Positions 16,617-25,966 are shown, counted from the first letter of the stretch. The stretch is 64,000 bases of DNA from Pseudomonas sp. PB106 (GCF_009764645.1 NZ_RWIM01000157.1:21625-85624); one strand, 5' to 3'. The notes: a model not told the origin generated them from the letters alone. Numbers and translations are program-made.

Positions 16617-17291
16617 TTATTTGCGCGAGAAATGCACGACCAACCGGTCGCCCACCATCTGCAGCACTTGCACCAGAATCAACAGCAACACCACAGTGAC
16701 GATCATCACGTCAGTCTGGAAACGCTGGTAGCCGAAACGAATGGCCAGGTCACCCAGACCACCGGCGCCGACCACACCGGCCATTGCCGTGTAGGACACC
16801 AGTGTAATCGCCGTCACCGTAATCGCCGCGAAGATGCCCGGGCGGGCTTCCGGCAGCAAGGCGTTCATGATGATCTGCCGCGTGGTCGCGCCCATCGACT
16901 GGGTCGCCTCGATGATGCCGCGATCGACTTCACGCAGCGCGGTTTCCACCAGTCGCGCAAAGAATGGCGTCGCGCCGACTACCAATGGCGGAATCGCACC
17001 GGCCACGCCCAGCGAAGTGCCGGTAATCAGCACGGTGAACGGGATCATCACGATCAACAGAATAATGAACGGCAGCGAACGCAGGATGTTCACGGCCAGC
17101 GACATGAACGCGTAGAGGCCACGGTTTTCCAGCAACTGGCGCGGGCTGCAAAGGAACAGCAGCACCCCCAGCGGCAGGCCGAGCAACACGGTGAACAGCA
17201 GCGAACCACCGAGCATCAGCATCGTGTCGCCGGTGGCCAGCCAGATTTCGTACCAGTCGATGTTGGTGAAGAAACTGATCAGGTCTTCCAT
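16617..17291 (-). CDS. metI: Methionine ABC transporter permease
   Basis: A 224-residue, five-helix inner-membrane permease of the MetI family, with the conserved EAA-type loop (IIEATQSMGATTRQIIMNALLPEARPG, near residues 124-150) that docks on the ATPase. The start codon shares one base with the metN stop (TAATG), indicating translational coupling. Partner of MetN and MetQ. Confidence 0.95.
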   Translation of the reverse strand: MEDLISFFTNIDWYEIWLATGDTMLMLGGSLLFTVLLGLPLGVLLFLCSPRQLLENRGLYAFMSLAVNILRSLPFIILLIVMIPFTVLITGTSLGVAGAIPPLVVGATPFFARLVETALREVDRGIIEATQSMGATTRQIIMNALLPEARPGIFAAITVTAITLVSYTAMAGVVGAGGLGDLAIRFGYQRFQTDVMIVTVVLLLILVQVLQMVGDRLVVHFSRK

Positions 17292-18298
17292 TAGCGCAAT
17301 ACCTCCATGTGAACATCAGCGGCGGTAAAGCGGGCGAACGCCGCTTCCATGTCGCCACCGGTGACGGCGAGGGTCAATTGCCCGTACGGAATGTCTTTGA
17401 TGCGGTCGATGCGTCCGGCGAGGATGCTGTAATCGACGCCGGTTTCCCGGGCGACAGTACCGAGCAACGGCGCGTAGGTCGCTTCGCCCTGGAAGGTCAG
17501 ACGCACGATGCGGCCCGGCACGTGAGCGAAGTCATCGCGCTGCTCGCTCTCGTCGACCTGCTCGCTTTCCTGGACGAAACGCTTGGTGGTCGGGTGTTTT
17601 GGATGCAGGAACACATCGGCCACCGAACCTTGCTCAACAATCACGCCAGCATCCATCACCGCCACTTGATCGCAGACGCGACGGATCACGTCCATCTCGT
17701 GGGTGATCAGGACGATAGTCAGCTTCAGTTCGCGGTTGATCTCGGCCAGCAGTTGCAGGACCGACGCGGTGGTCTGCGGGTCGAGGGCACTGGTGGCCTC
17801 GTCGCACAGCAGAATCTTCGGCTTGGTCGCCAGGGCGCGAGCGATGCCGACGCGCTGCTTCTGGCCACCGGACAATTGCGCCGGGTACTTCCTGGCGTGA
17901 TCGGACAGGCCGACCCGCGCCAGCAACTCGGCGACGCGCTTGTCGATGTCGCTGCTCGACAGTTCACCGGCCAGGGTCAGCGGCAACGCTACGTTGTCGG
18001 CCACGGTCTTGGAGGCGAGCAGGTTGAAGTGCTGGAAGATCATCCCGACTTGCTGGCGGAAACGGCGCAGACCGTTAGCGTCCAGCGCGGTGACTTCTTC
18101 ACCGTCGACAAAGATCTTGCCGCCACTGGAGTCTTCCAGGCGATTGATCAGGCGCAGCAGGGTACTTTTGCCCGCGCCCGAATGGCCGATCAGGCCGAAC
18201 ACCTGCCCGTTCTCGATAGAGAGACTGGTCGGATGCAGCGCGGGAATGTCCTTACCGGCGACGCGGTAAGTCTTGTGGACGTTTTGAAACTCGATCAC
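17291..18298 (-). CDS. metN: Methionine ABC transporter ATP-binding protein
   Basis: A 335-residue ATPase: Walker A GHSGAGKSTLL near residue 38, signature LSGGQKQRVGIARAL near 140, Walker B ILLCDEATSALDP near 162, and a C-terminal NIL domain (about 260-335) that senses methionine and inhibits transport. First gene of the operon. The 263-bp gap to katE carries both divergent promoters; I saw no SAM riboswitch in it. Confidence 0.96.
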   Translation of the reverse strand: MIEFQNVHKTYRVAGKDIPALHPTSLSIENGQVFGLIGHSGAGKSTLLRLINRLEDSSGGKIFVDGEEVTALDANGLRRFRQQVGMIFQHFNLLASKTVADNVALPLTLAGELSSSDIDKRVAELLARVGLSDHARKYPAQLSGGQKQRVGIARALATKPKILLCDEATSALDPQTTASVLQLLAEINRELKLTIVLITHEMDVIRRVCDQVAVMDAGVIVEQGSVADVFLHPKHPTTKRFVQESEQVDESEQRDDFAHVPGRIVRLTFQGEATYAPLLGTVARETGVDYSILAGRIDRIKDIPYGQLTLAVTGGDMEAAFARFTAADVHMEVLR

Positions 18299-18522
18299 GT
18301 AGCGAACCTTGTGGGGCGCGTTAGAAAAGGATCAGCGGTTAGCCGGGCGCGCATTTTAGCCTGTCCGTATAGAGGTTCTTAGCATTTATTTCGCAATTAA
18401 CCTTCGATTTGGCAATAACAAGATCAAAGGTCATAAAAAAGGAACGTCCAAAGCAGCCCATCAGTCACTAGTTAAGCGACTTGAAAACCCTGGGTGCCGT
18501 GCCTGGGAACCACTCAAGAGTC

Positions 18523-18540
18523 CCCGGCAAGCATCGGGGT
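18523..18540 (+). other. Hairpin just upstream of the katE ribosome site
   Basis: CCCCG / CGGGG stem with an 8-nt loop, ending a few bases before the GAGGAG ribosome site of katE. It might modulate translation; not a terminator, as there is no T run. Confidence 0.35.
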
Positions 18541-18561
18541 CAACCGAGGAGTTTACGACTG

Positions 18562-20700
18562 ATGAGCAAGAAGCCTACGTCCGACAAAAGCCAGATGGCC
18601 GGAACCGATACACCGGATCGCGCCAACACCAACGCCAAACTCGACAGCCTCGAGAAGTTTCGCTCCGACGCCACCGGCCAGGCCCTGCGCACGAATCAAG
18701 GCGTGAAAATCGCCGACAACCAAAACACCCTCAAGGCCGGCCCGCGCGGACCGTCATTGCTGGAAGACTTCATCATGCGGGAAAAGATCACGCATTTTGA
18801 CCATGAGCGAATTCCAGAGCGCATCGTTCACGCACGCGGCACCGGCGCCCATGGTTTCTTTCAAGCCTACGAGAACCATTCGACGCTGACCAAGGCCGGT
18901 TTCCTACAGGATCCGGGGAAAAAGACGCCGGTGTTCGTGCGCTTTTCCACGGTGCAGGGCCCGCGTGGTTCCGGCGACACCGTACGCGACGTGCGCGGTT
19001 TCGCGGTGAAGTTCTTTACCGATGAAGGCAACTTCGATCTGGTCGGCAACAACATGCCGGTGTTTTTCATTCAGGACGCGATCAAGTTTCCCGACTTCGT
19101 CCACGCGGTGAAACCCGAGCCGCACAATGAAATCCCTACCGGCGGCTCGGCCCACGATACCTTCTGGGACTTCGTCTCACTGGTGCCGGAATCGGCGCAC
19201 ATGGTCATCTGGGCGATGTCCGACCGCGCTATCCCGAAAAGCCTGCGCAGCATGCAGGGCTTCGGTGTGCACACCTTCCGGTTGATCAACGCTGAAGGCA
19301 AATCACGCTTCGTCAAATTCCACTGGCGCCCTACTGCCGGCACTTGTTCGCTGGTGTGGGACGAGGCGCAGAAGCTCGCCGGTAAGGACACCGACTATCA
19401 CCGTCGCGACCTCTGGGAAGCGATCGAGATGGGCGACTACCCGGAATGGGAACTCGGTGTGCAGATCATCGAAGAGGAAAACGAGCACGACTTCGATTTC
19501 GACATCCTCGACCCGACCAAGCTGATCCCCGAAGAAATCGTGCCGATCACGCCGCTGGGCAAAATGACCTTGAACCGCAACCCGGACAACTTCTTTGCCG
19601 AGACCGAGCAGGTTGCGTTCTGCCCTGGGCACATCGTGCCGGGCATCGACTTCTCCAACGACCCGCTGCTGCAAGGTCGGCTGTTTTCCTACACCGATAC
19701 GCAAATCAGCCGACTCGGTGGGCCGAACTTTCATGAGCTGCCGATCAACCGCCCGGTGGCGCCGTTCCACAATGGCCAGCGCGATGCGCAGCACCGTACG
19801 GTGATCGACAAGGGCCGTGCTTCCTACGAGCCGAACTCGATTGATGGCGGCTGGCCGAAAGAGACACCGCCGGCCGCGCAGGACGGTGGTTTCGAGAGTT
19901 ATCCAGAGCGCATCGATGCCAACAAGATCCGCCAGCGCAGCGAATCGTTCAGCGATCACTTTTCTCAGGCGACCTTGTTCTTCAACAGCATGAGCGACCA
20001 TGAGAAAGAGCACATCATTGCGGCCTATAGCTTCGAGTTGGGCAAAGTAGAGCGTGAATTTATCCGTGCGCGGGAAGTGAACGAGATTCTCGCCAACATC
20101 GATCTGGAACTGGCCAAGCGTGTCGCGGCCAACCTGGGTCTACCGGCGCCGAGCAAAGGCACGGTGGATGTGCGCAAGGTGTCGTTCGATCACTCGCCGT
20201 CGCTGAGTCAGGCGAATTTGCTGCCAGAGAACATCAAAACCCGAAAAGTGGCGATTCTTGCCGCGAACGGTGTTGATGGTGCAGCGATTGATGCAATGAA
20301 GAAGGCGTTGGCCGCCGAAGGTGCGCATGCGAAATTGCTCGGCCCGACTTCGGCGCCGGTGAAGACCGCGGACGGCAAGATGTTGCCTGTGGATGCGTCC
20401 ATGGAAGGCATGCCATCAGTGATCTTCGATGCGGTGTTTGTGCCGGGTGGCGCGGCGTCGGTCAAGGCGTTGAGCGGCGACGGCGTGGCGTTGCATTACC
20501 TGCTGGAGGCGTACAAGCACTTGAAGGCGATTGCGCTACACGGGGATGCCAAGCAGTTGCAGGATCTGCTGAAGCTGGAGGCGGATGCTGGTTTGCTGCA
20601 GGGCAAGGATGTGCCGTCGTTGACCAAGCCGTTCTTTGCGGCGATCGGGCAGCATCGGGTTTGGGATCGGGAGCCTAAGGCGAAAGCCATTCCTGCGTAA
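18562..20700 (+). CDS. katE: Large-subunit catalase HPII
   Basis: A 712-residue clade-2 monofunctional catalase that decomposes H2O2. The catalytic His lies in IVHARGTGAHGFF (about residue 90), the conserved RFSTVQGPRGSGDT follows, and the proximal heme Tyr is in RLFSYTDTQISR (about residue 377). A C-terminal flavodoxin/DJ-1-like domain (about 560-712; KVAILAANGVDGAAI, VFVPGG) marks the large-subunit class. The ATG at 18562 is preferred to the longer frame because CGAGGAG lies 10 nt upstream. A REP-type terminator follows. Stationary-phase control is typical for the family, but no clear promoter was identified. Confidence 0.96.
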   Translation: MSKKPTSDKSQMAGTDTPDRANTNAKLDSLEKFRSDATGQALRTNQGVKIADNQNTLKAGPRGPSLLEDFIMREKITHFDHERIPERIVHARGTGAHGFFQAYENHSTLTKAGFLQDPGKKTPVFVRFSTVQGPRGSGDTVRDVRGFAVKFFTDEGNFDLVGNNMPVFFIQDAIKFPDFVHAVKPEPHNEIPTGGSAHDTFWDFVSLVPESAHMVIWAMSDRAIPKSLRSMQGFGVHTFRLINAEGKSRFVKFHWRPTAGTCSLVWDEAQKLAGKDTDYHRRDLWEAIEMGDYPEWELGVQIIEEENEHDFDFDILDPTKLIPEEIVPITPLGKMTLNRNPDNFFAETEQVAFCPGHIVPGIDFSNDPLLQGRLFSYTDTQISRLGGPNFHELPINRPVAPFHNGQRDAQHRTVIDKGRASYEPNSIDGGWPKETPPAAQDGGFESYPERIDANKIRQRSESFSDHFSQATLFFNSMSDHEKEHIIAAYSFELGKVEREFIRAREVNEILANIDLELAKRVAANLGLPAPSKGTVDVRKVSFDHSPSLSQANLLPENIKTRKVAILAANGVDGAAIDAMKKALAAEGAHAKLLGPTSAPVKTADGKMLPVDASMEGMPSVIFDAVFVPGGAASVKALSGDGVALHYLLEAYKHLKAIALHGDAKQLQDLLKLEADAGLLQGKDVPSLTKPFFAAIGQHRVWDREPKAKAIPA

Positions 20701-20705
20701 AAAGC

Positions 20706-20778
20706 AAAAGATCGCAGCCTTCGGCAGCTCCTACAGGGAATGAATGTGTAGGAGCTGACGCAGGCTGCGATCTTTTTT
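20706..20778. repeat. REPIN, TAGGAGCTGCCG-AGGCTGCGATCTTTT type
   Basis: AAAAGATCGCAGCCTTCGGC...GCAGGCTGCGATCTTTTTT pair of inverted REPs between convergent katE and the lipoprotein gene. The T runs on both strands make it a likely bidirectional terminator. The same type occurs at 43906, 50149 and 58564. Confidence 0.9.
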
Positions 20779-21490
20779 ACGGTTTACGCGGACTCAGAAC
20801 CATCTGCGCCGGCACTGTACGCACGATCTGCTTCTCAATCTTCAGATCAAAATCCGGATTCAACTTCTTCACCCGCTTGGTCAGCAACGTGGCCAACCAT
20901 GGATAGTCATTCGTGCGTGGTGCCTGAATCGTAACGGCACACTCATAATTCACCACATCGGCGGCGATGGCATCCAGTTGCCGGCGAAGTTTGCGGCTAT
21001 CGGTGATATTCAACGCCACCGTGGTGCTCTCGGCAGTCGGATCGATCACCTTGGCTTTCGGCTTGGCCTCGGCGGCCAACAGCGCGGCTTCAGCCTTTTC
21101 CAGTTCAGCCTTGCGCGCTTCGGTAATGGCACCGTTAACGCCACCGGTCAGCGCCGGGGCTTTCGGCATCAGCGCACGGGCGCGGCTCAATGCAGTGGCG
21201 GCCGCATTCACATCTCCCTTCTGCAGCACGATCTGGCTGCGACGCAGATACGCTTCGGCAAGCTGCCGCTGATATTGCTCAAGGGATTGGTCGTTTGGGG
21301 TTTCTTTCTGCAAAACGGCCAACTGGTCTTCGGCAGTGGCCAGTTCGCTGCTGGCCAGGCTTTGCTCCAGCTGTGCGATGGCCGTAGCCCGCGCATCGGG
21401 GACTTCAGCCACCGGCGGCGTGCTTTGGCAGGCGCCCAGCAGCACTGAAAATGCGACAAGGAGCAGATAACGGGAGGCGAACGGCTTCAT
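20777..21490 (-). CDS. Putative lipoprotein next to the zinc uptake genes (PA5502-like)
   Basis: A 237-residue envelope protein with a lipoprotein signal (LLLVAFSVLLGAC, Cys near residue 21). The middle is helical with tetratricopeptide-like character (residues 35-120, QLEQSLASSELATAEDQLAVL), followed by an Ala/Glu/Lys-rich coiled stretch and a C-terminal globular part. It sits 37 bp after the znuB stop on the same strand, as in PAO1 (PA5502). No function is known; co-expression with zinc uptake is possible. Confidence 0.75.
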   Translation of the reverse strand: MKPFASRYLLLVAFSVLLGACQSTPPVAEVPDARATAIAQLEQSLASSELATAEDQLAVLQKETPNDQSLEQYQRQLAEAYLRRSQIVLQKGDVNAAATALSRARALMPKAPALTGGVNGAITEARKAELEKAEAALLAAEAKPKAKVIDPTAESTTVALNITDSRKLRRQLDAIAADVVNYECAVTIQAPRTNDYPWLATLLTKRVKKLNPDFDLKIEKQIVRTVPAQMVLSPRKP

Positions 21491-21527
21491 TCCTGCGACT
21501 CTCTATTTGCGCAAAAAGCGGCCAAGT

Positions 21528-22316
21528 CTACACCCCACGACGGGGCAGAACAAAACTCAACAGAAACAGTGCGGCCGCCGTCACAACGATTGATGGCCCA
21601 GCCGGGGTGTCCTTGAACCACGACAACGCCAGCCCGCCACACACCGCGAGCATGCCCAGCAGGCTCGCGCCCACCGCCATCTGCTCGGGCGAACGGGCGT
21701 GACGCTGTGCCGCAGCCGCCGGGATGATCAGCAGCGAAGTAATCAGCAACACACCGACGATTTTCATCGCCACGGCGATCACCACCGCAATCAGCAGCAT
21801 CAGCGCCATGCGCAGGCCAGCGACCGGCAGGCCTTCAACCTTGGCCAGCTCTTCGTGCACGGTGATTGCCAGCAACGGCCGCCACAGCGTCACCAGCAAC
21901 ACCAGCACCGCCGCGCTGCCGCCGAGGATCCACGCCAGGTCGGTCGGACTGATCGCCAGCAGGTCGCCGAACAGATAGGCCATCAGGTCGATCCGCACTT
22001 CATGCATGAAGCTTAGTACCACCAAGCCGAGAGAGAGCGTGCTGGGTGCGAGAATTCCCAAAAGCGTGTCGGACGCCAGCGGTTGACGCTGTTGCAAAGT
22101 CACCAGCAACACCGCCAGCAGCAGGCAACCGACCGTCACAGCCACCGTCGGGCTGACATCCAGCAAAAAGCCCAAAGCCACACCGAGCAACGCGGCGTGG
22201 GACAAGGTGTCGCCGAAATAGGCCATGCGCCGCCAGACCACAAACGAACCGAGCGGCCCGGCCACCAGTGCCAGCGCCAGACCTGCAAGCAGGGCATACA
22301 ACAGAAAATCAGCCAT
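21528..22316 (-). CDS. znuB: Zinc ABC transporter permease
   Basis: A 262-residue, multi-helix permease of the ABC-3 family that imports Zn2+. It begins MADFLLYALLAGLALALVAG; SFVVWRRMAYFGDTLSHAALLGVALG is the family signature. The start at 22316 overlaps the znuC stop by 8 bp, so the longer reading frame within znuC is rejected. Works with ZnuC and ZnuA. Confidence 0.95.
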   Translation of the reverse strand: MADFLLYALLAGLALALVAGPLGSFVVWRRMAYFGDTLSHAALLGVALGFLLDVSPTVAVTVGCLLLAVLLVTLQQRQPLASDTLLGILAPSTLSLGLVVLSFMHEVRIDLMAYLFGDLLAISPTDLAWILGGSAAVLVLLVTLWRPLLAITVHEELAKVEGLPVAGLRMALMLLIAVVIAVAMKIVGVLLITSLLIIPAAAAQRHARSPEQMAVGASLLGMLAVCGGLALSWFKDTPAGPSIVVTAAALFLLSFVLPRRGV

Positions 22317-23094
22317 GCTTGCAGTTGTCTCCGTGAACGTGAGGTTGGCCAATGACCGGCCCTTTGACCACCGAACCGTGCAGGTCGTGAGCGTGGTCGT
22401 GATGGTGGTGATAAACCGCCAGGCTCTGCGCGTTCTTGCCGAACAACTCGACGAACGCCGGATCGCCGCTGACTTGCTCGGGATGCCCGGAGCAGCAGAC
22501 GTGACGGTTGAGGCAGACCACTTGGTCGGTGGTGCTCATCACCAAATGCAAATCGTGGGACACCATCAACACACCGCAACCATGGCGGTCACGCAGCCGG
22601 GTGATCAGGCTGTACAACTCGGCTTGGCCGGCGACGTCGACGCCTTGCACCGGCTCGTCGAGCACCAGCAATTCCGGTTCGCGCAGCAGTGCTCGCGCCA
22701 GCAGCACGCGCTGCATTTCACCACCGGAAACGCTTTGCACCGGGCTGTCGATAACGTGCTCGGCGCCGACTTCTTTCAGCGCCGCCAACGCACGCGGGCG
22801 GTCAACGCCCGGCACCAGGCGCAGAAAGCGCAGCACCGACAGCGGCAAGGTCGGATCAACGTGGAGTTTTTGCGGCATGTAGCCGACACGCAGCTTCGGC
22901 TTGCGCCAGACGCTGCCGCTGTCCGGCTTGAGCAAGCCAAGCACGGCGCGCACCAGCGTGGTCTTGCCGGCACCGTTAGGGCCGATCAGGGTGACGATCT
23001 GCCCCGGCTCGACGCTCAGCTCGATGTTGTCCAGCACAGCCTGCCCGGCAAATGTGACGGCGACCTGTTCCAGACGGATCAACGCATTGCTCAT
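22309..23094 (-). CDS. znuC: Zinc ABC transporter ATP-binding protein
   Basis: A 261-residue ATPase: Walker A GPNGAGKTTLV near residue 37, signature VSGGEMQRVLLARAL near 133, Walker B LLVLDEPVQGVD near 153. The C-terminus is His-rich (YHHHHDHAHD, then HVHGDNCKHG), consistent with zinc binding. The ATG at 23094 overlaps the zur stop (TGATG-like, 1 bp shared), so zur-znuC-znuB are translationally coupled. Confidence 0.96.
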   Translation of the reverse strand: MSNALIRLEQVAVTFAGQAVLDNIELSVEPGQIVTLIGPNGAGKTTLVRAVLGLLKPDSGSVWRKPKLRVGYMPQKLHVDPTLPLSVLRFLRLVPGVDRPRALAALKEVGAEHVIDSPVQSVSGGEMQRVLLARALLREPELLVLDEPVQGVDVAGQAELYSLITRLRDRHGCGVLMVSHDLHLVMSTTDQVVCLNRHVCCSGHPEQVSGDPAFVELFGKNAQSLAVYHHHHDHAHDLHGSVVKGPVIGQPHVHGDNCKHG

Positions 23095-23576
23095 CAAGCC
23101 CCCTGGCAACCGGAGCACAGGCCGACGACTTCGACGGTCTGCGCTTCGACGATGAAACCAACGTCTTTGGCGCTGTTGATGATCGCGTCGCTGATCACTT
23201 TTTGCTCAAGTTCGATGGCGGCGTGACAATCGCGGCAGATCAGGAACTGGCCCTGATGCGCGTGTTCCGGGTGCACGCAGCCGACGAAGGCGTTGAGCGA
23301 GGAGATGCGGTGTACCAAGCCGTTTTCCAAGAGAAAATCCAGCGCGCGGTAGACGGTTGGCGGCGCAGCGCGGCGGCCATCCTGCTCGCTGAGCACGGCG
23401 AGAATGTCATAGGCACCCAACGGCTTGTGGCTTTGCCACACCAATTCCAGCACCCGGCGGCGCAACGCGGTCAGGCGCAAGCCTTTCTGGGCGCACAAGG
23501 TATCGGCCTCGGACAGAGCGCTGTGCACGCAATGTGAGTGGTCGTGGGGACGGCTGGCAATCGGTGTAATAGGCAT
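23094..23576 (-). CDS. zur: Zinc uptake regulator, Fur family
   Basis: A 160-residue repressor. The winged-helix region (LTALRRRVLELVWQSHKPLGAYDIL...APPTVYRALDFLLENGLVHR) occupies residues 34-92, and the structural zinc site has two CxxC motifs, CRDC and CSGC, near residues 115 and 155. It represses znu genes when zinc is replete. First gene of zur-znuCB, divergent from znuA across a 66-bp gap with a candidate operator. Confidence 0.95.
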   Translation of the reverse strand: MPITPIASRPHDHSHCVHSALSEADTLCAQKGLRLTALRRRVLELVWQSHKPLGAYDILAVLSEQDGRRAAPPTVYRALDFLLENGLVHRISSLNAFVGCVHPEHAHQGQFLICRDCHAAIELEQKVISDAIINSAKDVGFIVEAQTVEVVGLCSGCQGA

Positions 23577-23602
23577 GGGCGGCGACGAGTTTTGATAGAG
23601 AC

Positions 23603-23615
23603 GTTATTATGTTAC
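23603..23615. promoter_or_regulatory. Candidate Zur operator between zur and znuA
   Basis: Read on the minus strand, GTAACATAATAAC fits the pattern GTTATA-NN-ATAAC at 9 of 11 informative positions. It lies in the short divergent gap, 27 bp from each start region, where it could control both operons. Assignment by eye. Confidence 0.5.
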
Positions 23616-23642
23616 CCGTTCTCGCCTCCTTGAGTGGTCATC

Positions 23643-24563
23643 GTGTCCCGACTTTTTTCTGTTTTTGTGGCTTTTGTCGCCAGTTTTCTGTTGATCGGTT
23701 CGGCTCAGGCCGAGGTCAAAGTCCTCACCAGCATCAAGCCGTTGCAGCTGATTGCAGCGGCCGTGCAGGACGGCGTGGCGATTCCCGAAGTGCTGCTGCC
23801 GCCGGGCGCCTCGCCGCACAATTACGCGCTGCGGCCATCCGACGTACGGAAGGTGCAGTCGGTCGATCTGCTCTACTGGATCGGCCCGGACATGGAAGGT
23901 TTCCTGCCGCGCGTGCTGAACGGTCGTACGCTGCCGAGCGTGGCGGTGCAGGATCTGCCGGGGATGAAACTGCGCCGCTTCGCTGAAGACAGCCATTCCC
24001 ACGCCGAAGACGCCGACGAGCATGATCACGATCATCGTCCTGGCACGCTGGATGCGCATTTATGGTTATCGCCGGTGAATGCGCGGGTGATCGCCGACAA
24101 GATGGCCGCTGACTTGAGCGCCGCAGATCCGGCGAATGCCGAGCGCTATCAGAGCAATGCCAAGGCGTTTGATGAGCGTCTGGATGCACTCGATCAGCGC
24201 CTGAAGCAGCGTCTGGCCAGTGTTGAAGGCAAGCCGTATTTCGTCTTTCACGAGGCGTTTGATTATTTTGAAGAGGCTTATGGCCTGAAGCACACCGGCG
24301 TGTTCAGCGTGGCGGCGGAAGTGCAGCCGGGCGCGCAGCATGTCGCGGCGATGCGCAAGCGTTTGCAGGAAGTCGGCAAGACTTGTGTGTTCAGTGAGCC
24401 ACCGTTGCGTCCGCGTCTGGCGGAGACGCTGGTGGCGGGTCTGCCGGTGAAACTGGCAGAGCTGGATGCGTTGGGCGGGTACACCCCGGCGACGGCTCAG
24501 GGGTATGAGCAGGTGTTGGAGAAGTTGGGTAATGATTTGGCGGGATGCCTGGAATCTCTGTAA
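23643..24563 (+). CDS. znuA: Zinc ABC transporter substrate-binding protein
   Basis: A 306-residue periplasmic zinc receptor: signal peptide cut after AQA, metal ligands in SPHNYALRPSD (His), the flexible His/Asp-rich loop HSHAEDADEHDHDHR near residues 118-132, and FHEAFDYFEEAYGLKHTG. The start is a GTG; the one at 23643 gives MSRLFSVFVAF and has TTGAGTGG upstream, whereas the one at 23634 has poor spacing. Divergent from zur. Confidence 0.94.
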   Translation: MSRLFSVFVAFVASFLLIGSAQAEVKVLTSIKPLQLIAAAVQDGVAIPEVLLPPGASPHNYALRPSDVRKVQSVDLLYWIGPDMEGFLPRVLNGRTLPSVAVQDLPGMKLRRFAEDSHSHAEDADEHDHDHRPGTLDAHLWLSPVNARVIADKMAADLSAADPANAERYQSNAKAFDERLDALDQRLKQRLASVEGKPYFVFHEAFDYFEEAYGLKHTGVFSVAAEVQPGAQHVAAMRKRLQEVGKTCVFSEPPLRPRLAETLVAGLPVKLAELDALGGYTPATAQGYEQVLEKLGNDLAGCLESL

Positions 24564-24587
24564 TCCCCGGCTTAGGTGTTGCCCCCA

Positions 24588-24650
24588 TTCGCGAGCAGGC
24601 TCGCTCCCACAGAATCACCGAAATCCTGTGGGAGCGAGCCTGCTCGCGAA
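24588..24650. repeat. REPIN, GGGAGCGAGCCTGCTCGCGAA type
   Basis: TTCGCGAGCAGGCTCGCTCC...GGAGCGAGCCTGCTCGCGAA inverted pair with a short spacer, between convergent znuA and thrB; likely also a terminator. Confidence 0.9.
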
Positions 24651-24654
24651 GCTT

Positions 24655-25608
24655 TTAAAGGGCGAAAGGCAAAGGTGTATTGACCTGCTGCCGCTGCGCC
24701 AAGCGCTGCTCAAACTCTTTTGGATCGTGAATCAACACGTCCTGCCCGGCAAACTGCTCCGCCGCGATCAACCGCGACAGCCAGAACCGCACACAGGCCA
24801 CGCGCAACATTGTTGGCCACAACTCAGCCTCCGCCGCCGTGAACGGGCGCAGCGCTGCATAGGCGCCAAGGAACGCGCGAGCACGCGGCCCATCGATCAA
24901 ACCGTCCTCGTCCGAACACCAGTCGTTCAAGGCAATCGCCACGTCGTAGAGCATCGGCCCTGAACAGGCGTTGTAAAAGTCGATCAGCCCGGTCAGGTGC
25001 GTACCTTCGAACATCGCGTTGTCGCGGAACAGGTCGGCATGAATGTTCGCCCGAGGCAGCGCGAGAATCTTGTCTTTGCGCTCGGTGATTTCATCCAGCG
25101 CCTTTTGCAGCAAGGCACGCGGCTCATCGCTCAGGTGCGAGAGCAGCTCCGTGCCCTCCTCCAGCATCCAGTCCAGACCACGGTCGGTCTTGCGCTTGAT
25201 CATGCGCTCGCCTTGGGTCGCCAGGTGCAGATGCGCCTGCAATTCGCCGACCTGCGCGCAATGCTGGGCATTGGCGACCTTGATGTGCTTGCCGGACAGG
25301 CGCGGTTGCAGCAGCGCCGGTTTGCCTTTCAGCTCACGCAGCGCCACGCCGTCGGTGGTGCGCAGTGCATACGGCACCGGCAGATCGGCGTCATGGAGCA
25401 CGTCGAGCAGGTCGATGAAGAACGGCATTTCCTGCACCGGGCCGCGCTCGACCAGGGTCAGAACGAATTCGCCCTGCTCCAGGCTGATAAAGAAGTTGGT
25501 GTTTTCGCTGCCGGCGGCGATCCCCTGGAAATCAAGCAGACGGCCAAGCCCGTAAGGGGCGAGAAAGGTTTCCAGCTCGGGCCGAGCCAGGGGAGTGAAC
25601 ACAGACAT
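24655..25608 (-). CDS. thrB: Homoserine kinase (aminoglycoside-phosphotransferase fold)
   Basis: A 317-residue cytoplasmic kinase phosphorylating homoserine in threonine biosynthesis. It belongs to the APH-fold ThrB of pseudomonads rather than the GHMP type. Visible: a small N-lobe GSENTNFFISLEQGEFVLTLVE, catalytic loop PRANIHADLFRDNAMFEG near 184-201 (HxDxxxxN), and LIDFYNACSGP (metal-binding Asp). Downstream of the DUF2782 gene by 61 bp, as in PAO1 PA5495-PA5494. Confidence 0.94.
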   Translation of the reverse strand: MSVFTPLARPELETFLAPYGLGRLLDFQGIAAGSENTNFFISLEQGEFVLTLVERGPVQEMPFFIDLLDVLHDADLPVPYALRTTDGVALRELKGKPALLQPRLSGKHIKVANAQHCAQVGELQAHLHLATQGERMIKRKTDRGLDWMLEEGTELLSHLSDEPRALLQKALDEITERKDKILALPRANIHADLFRDNAMFEGTHLTGLIDFYNACSGPMLYDVAIALNDWCSDEDGLIDGPRARAFLGAYAALRPFTAAEAELWPTMLRVACVRFWLSRLIAAEQFAGQDVLIHDPKEFEQRLAQRQQVNTPLPFAL

Positions 25609-25669
25609 GGTTAAAAACTGCTCAGTTCAGGCGTCGCGCTCACGCGACGCCGATTAAAAGTCGGGAATC

Positions 25670-25966
25670 TTACTTCCAGGTAAAGATTTCCCACGACGGA
25701 ATCAGCATATCCGGCTGGTCGGATCGAATGTAGTTCGCGTCCGTACCATCAGCGCGCACCAGGAAATACGGTTTGCCACCCTTCGGCGTGACCTTGATCG
25801 CATAGACGAAGCCACTGCGACTGTATTCCTGAATGACCTTGTCGCCTTCCGTGTGCGTGTTGATCGTAACTTCCGGCTCCGAGGCGGGCGCATCATCCGC
25901 CGCCATCGCGGCCAACGGTGAGACAGCAATCAGACCGACCAGCAGCAAGCGATTTAACGTACGCAT
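25670..25966 (-). CDS. DUF2782 small secreted protein
   Basis: A 98-residue protein with a signal peptide (MRTLNRLLLVGLIAVSPLAAMA) and a small beta-rich domain: YAIKVTPKGGKPYFLVRADG and a C-terminal WEIFTWK. The family is uncharacterised and conserved next to polA/thrB in pseudomonads. AAGG precedes the ATG. Likely co-transcribed with thrB; divergent from polA. Confidence 0.85.
   Translation of the reverse strand: MRTLNRLLLVGLIAVSPLAAMAADDAPASEPEVTINTHTEGDKVIQEYSRSGFVYAIKVTPKGGKPYFLVRADGTDANYIRSDQPDMLIPSWEIFTWK

Noticed and set aside
17703..17900. Short plus-strand frame inside metN
   Set aside because: One of many short shadow frames over confidently identified genes; no ribosome site and no motif.
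18299..18480. SAM riboswitch upstream of metN
   Set aside because: No SAM-I, SAM-II or other core elements were recognised; only an AT-rich promoter region.
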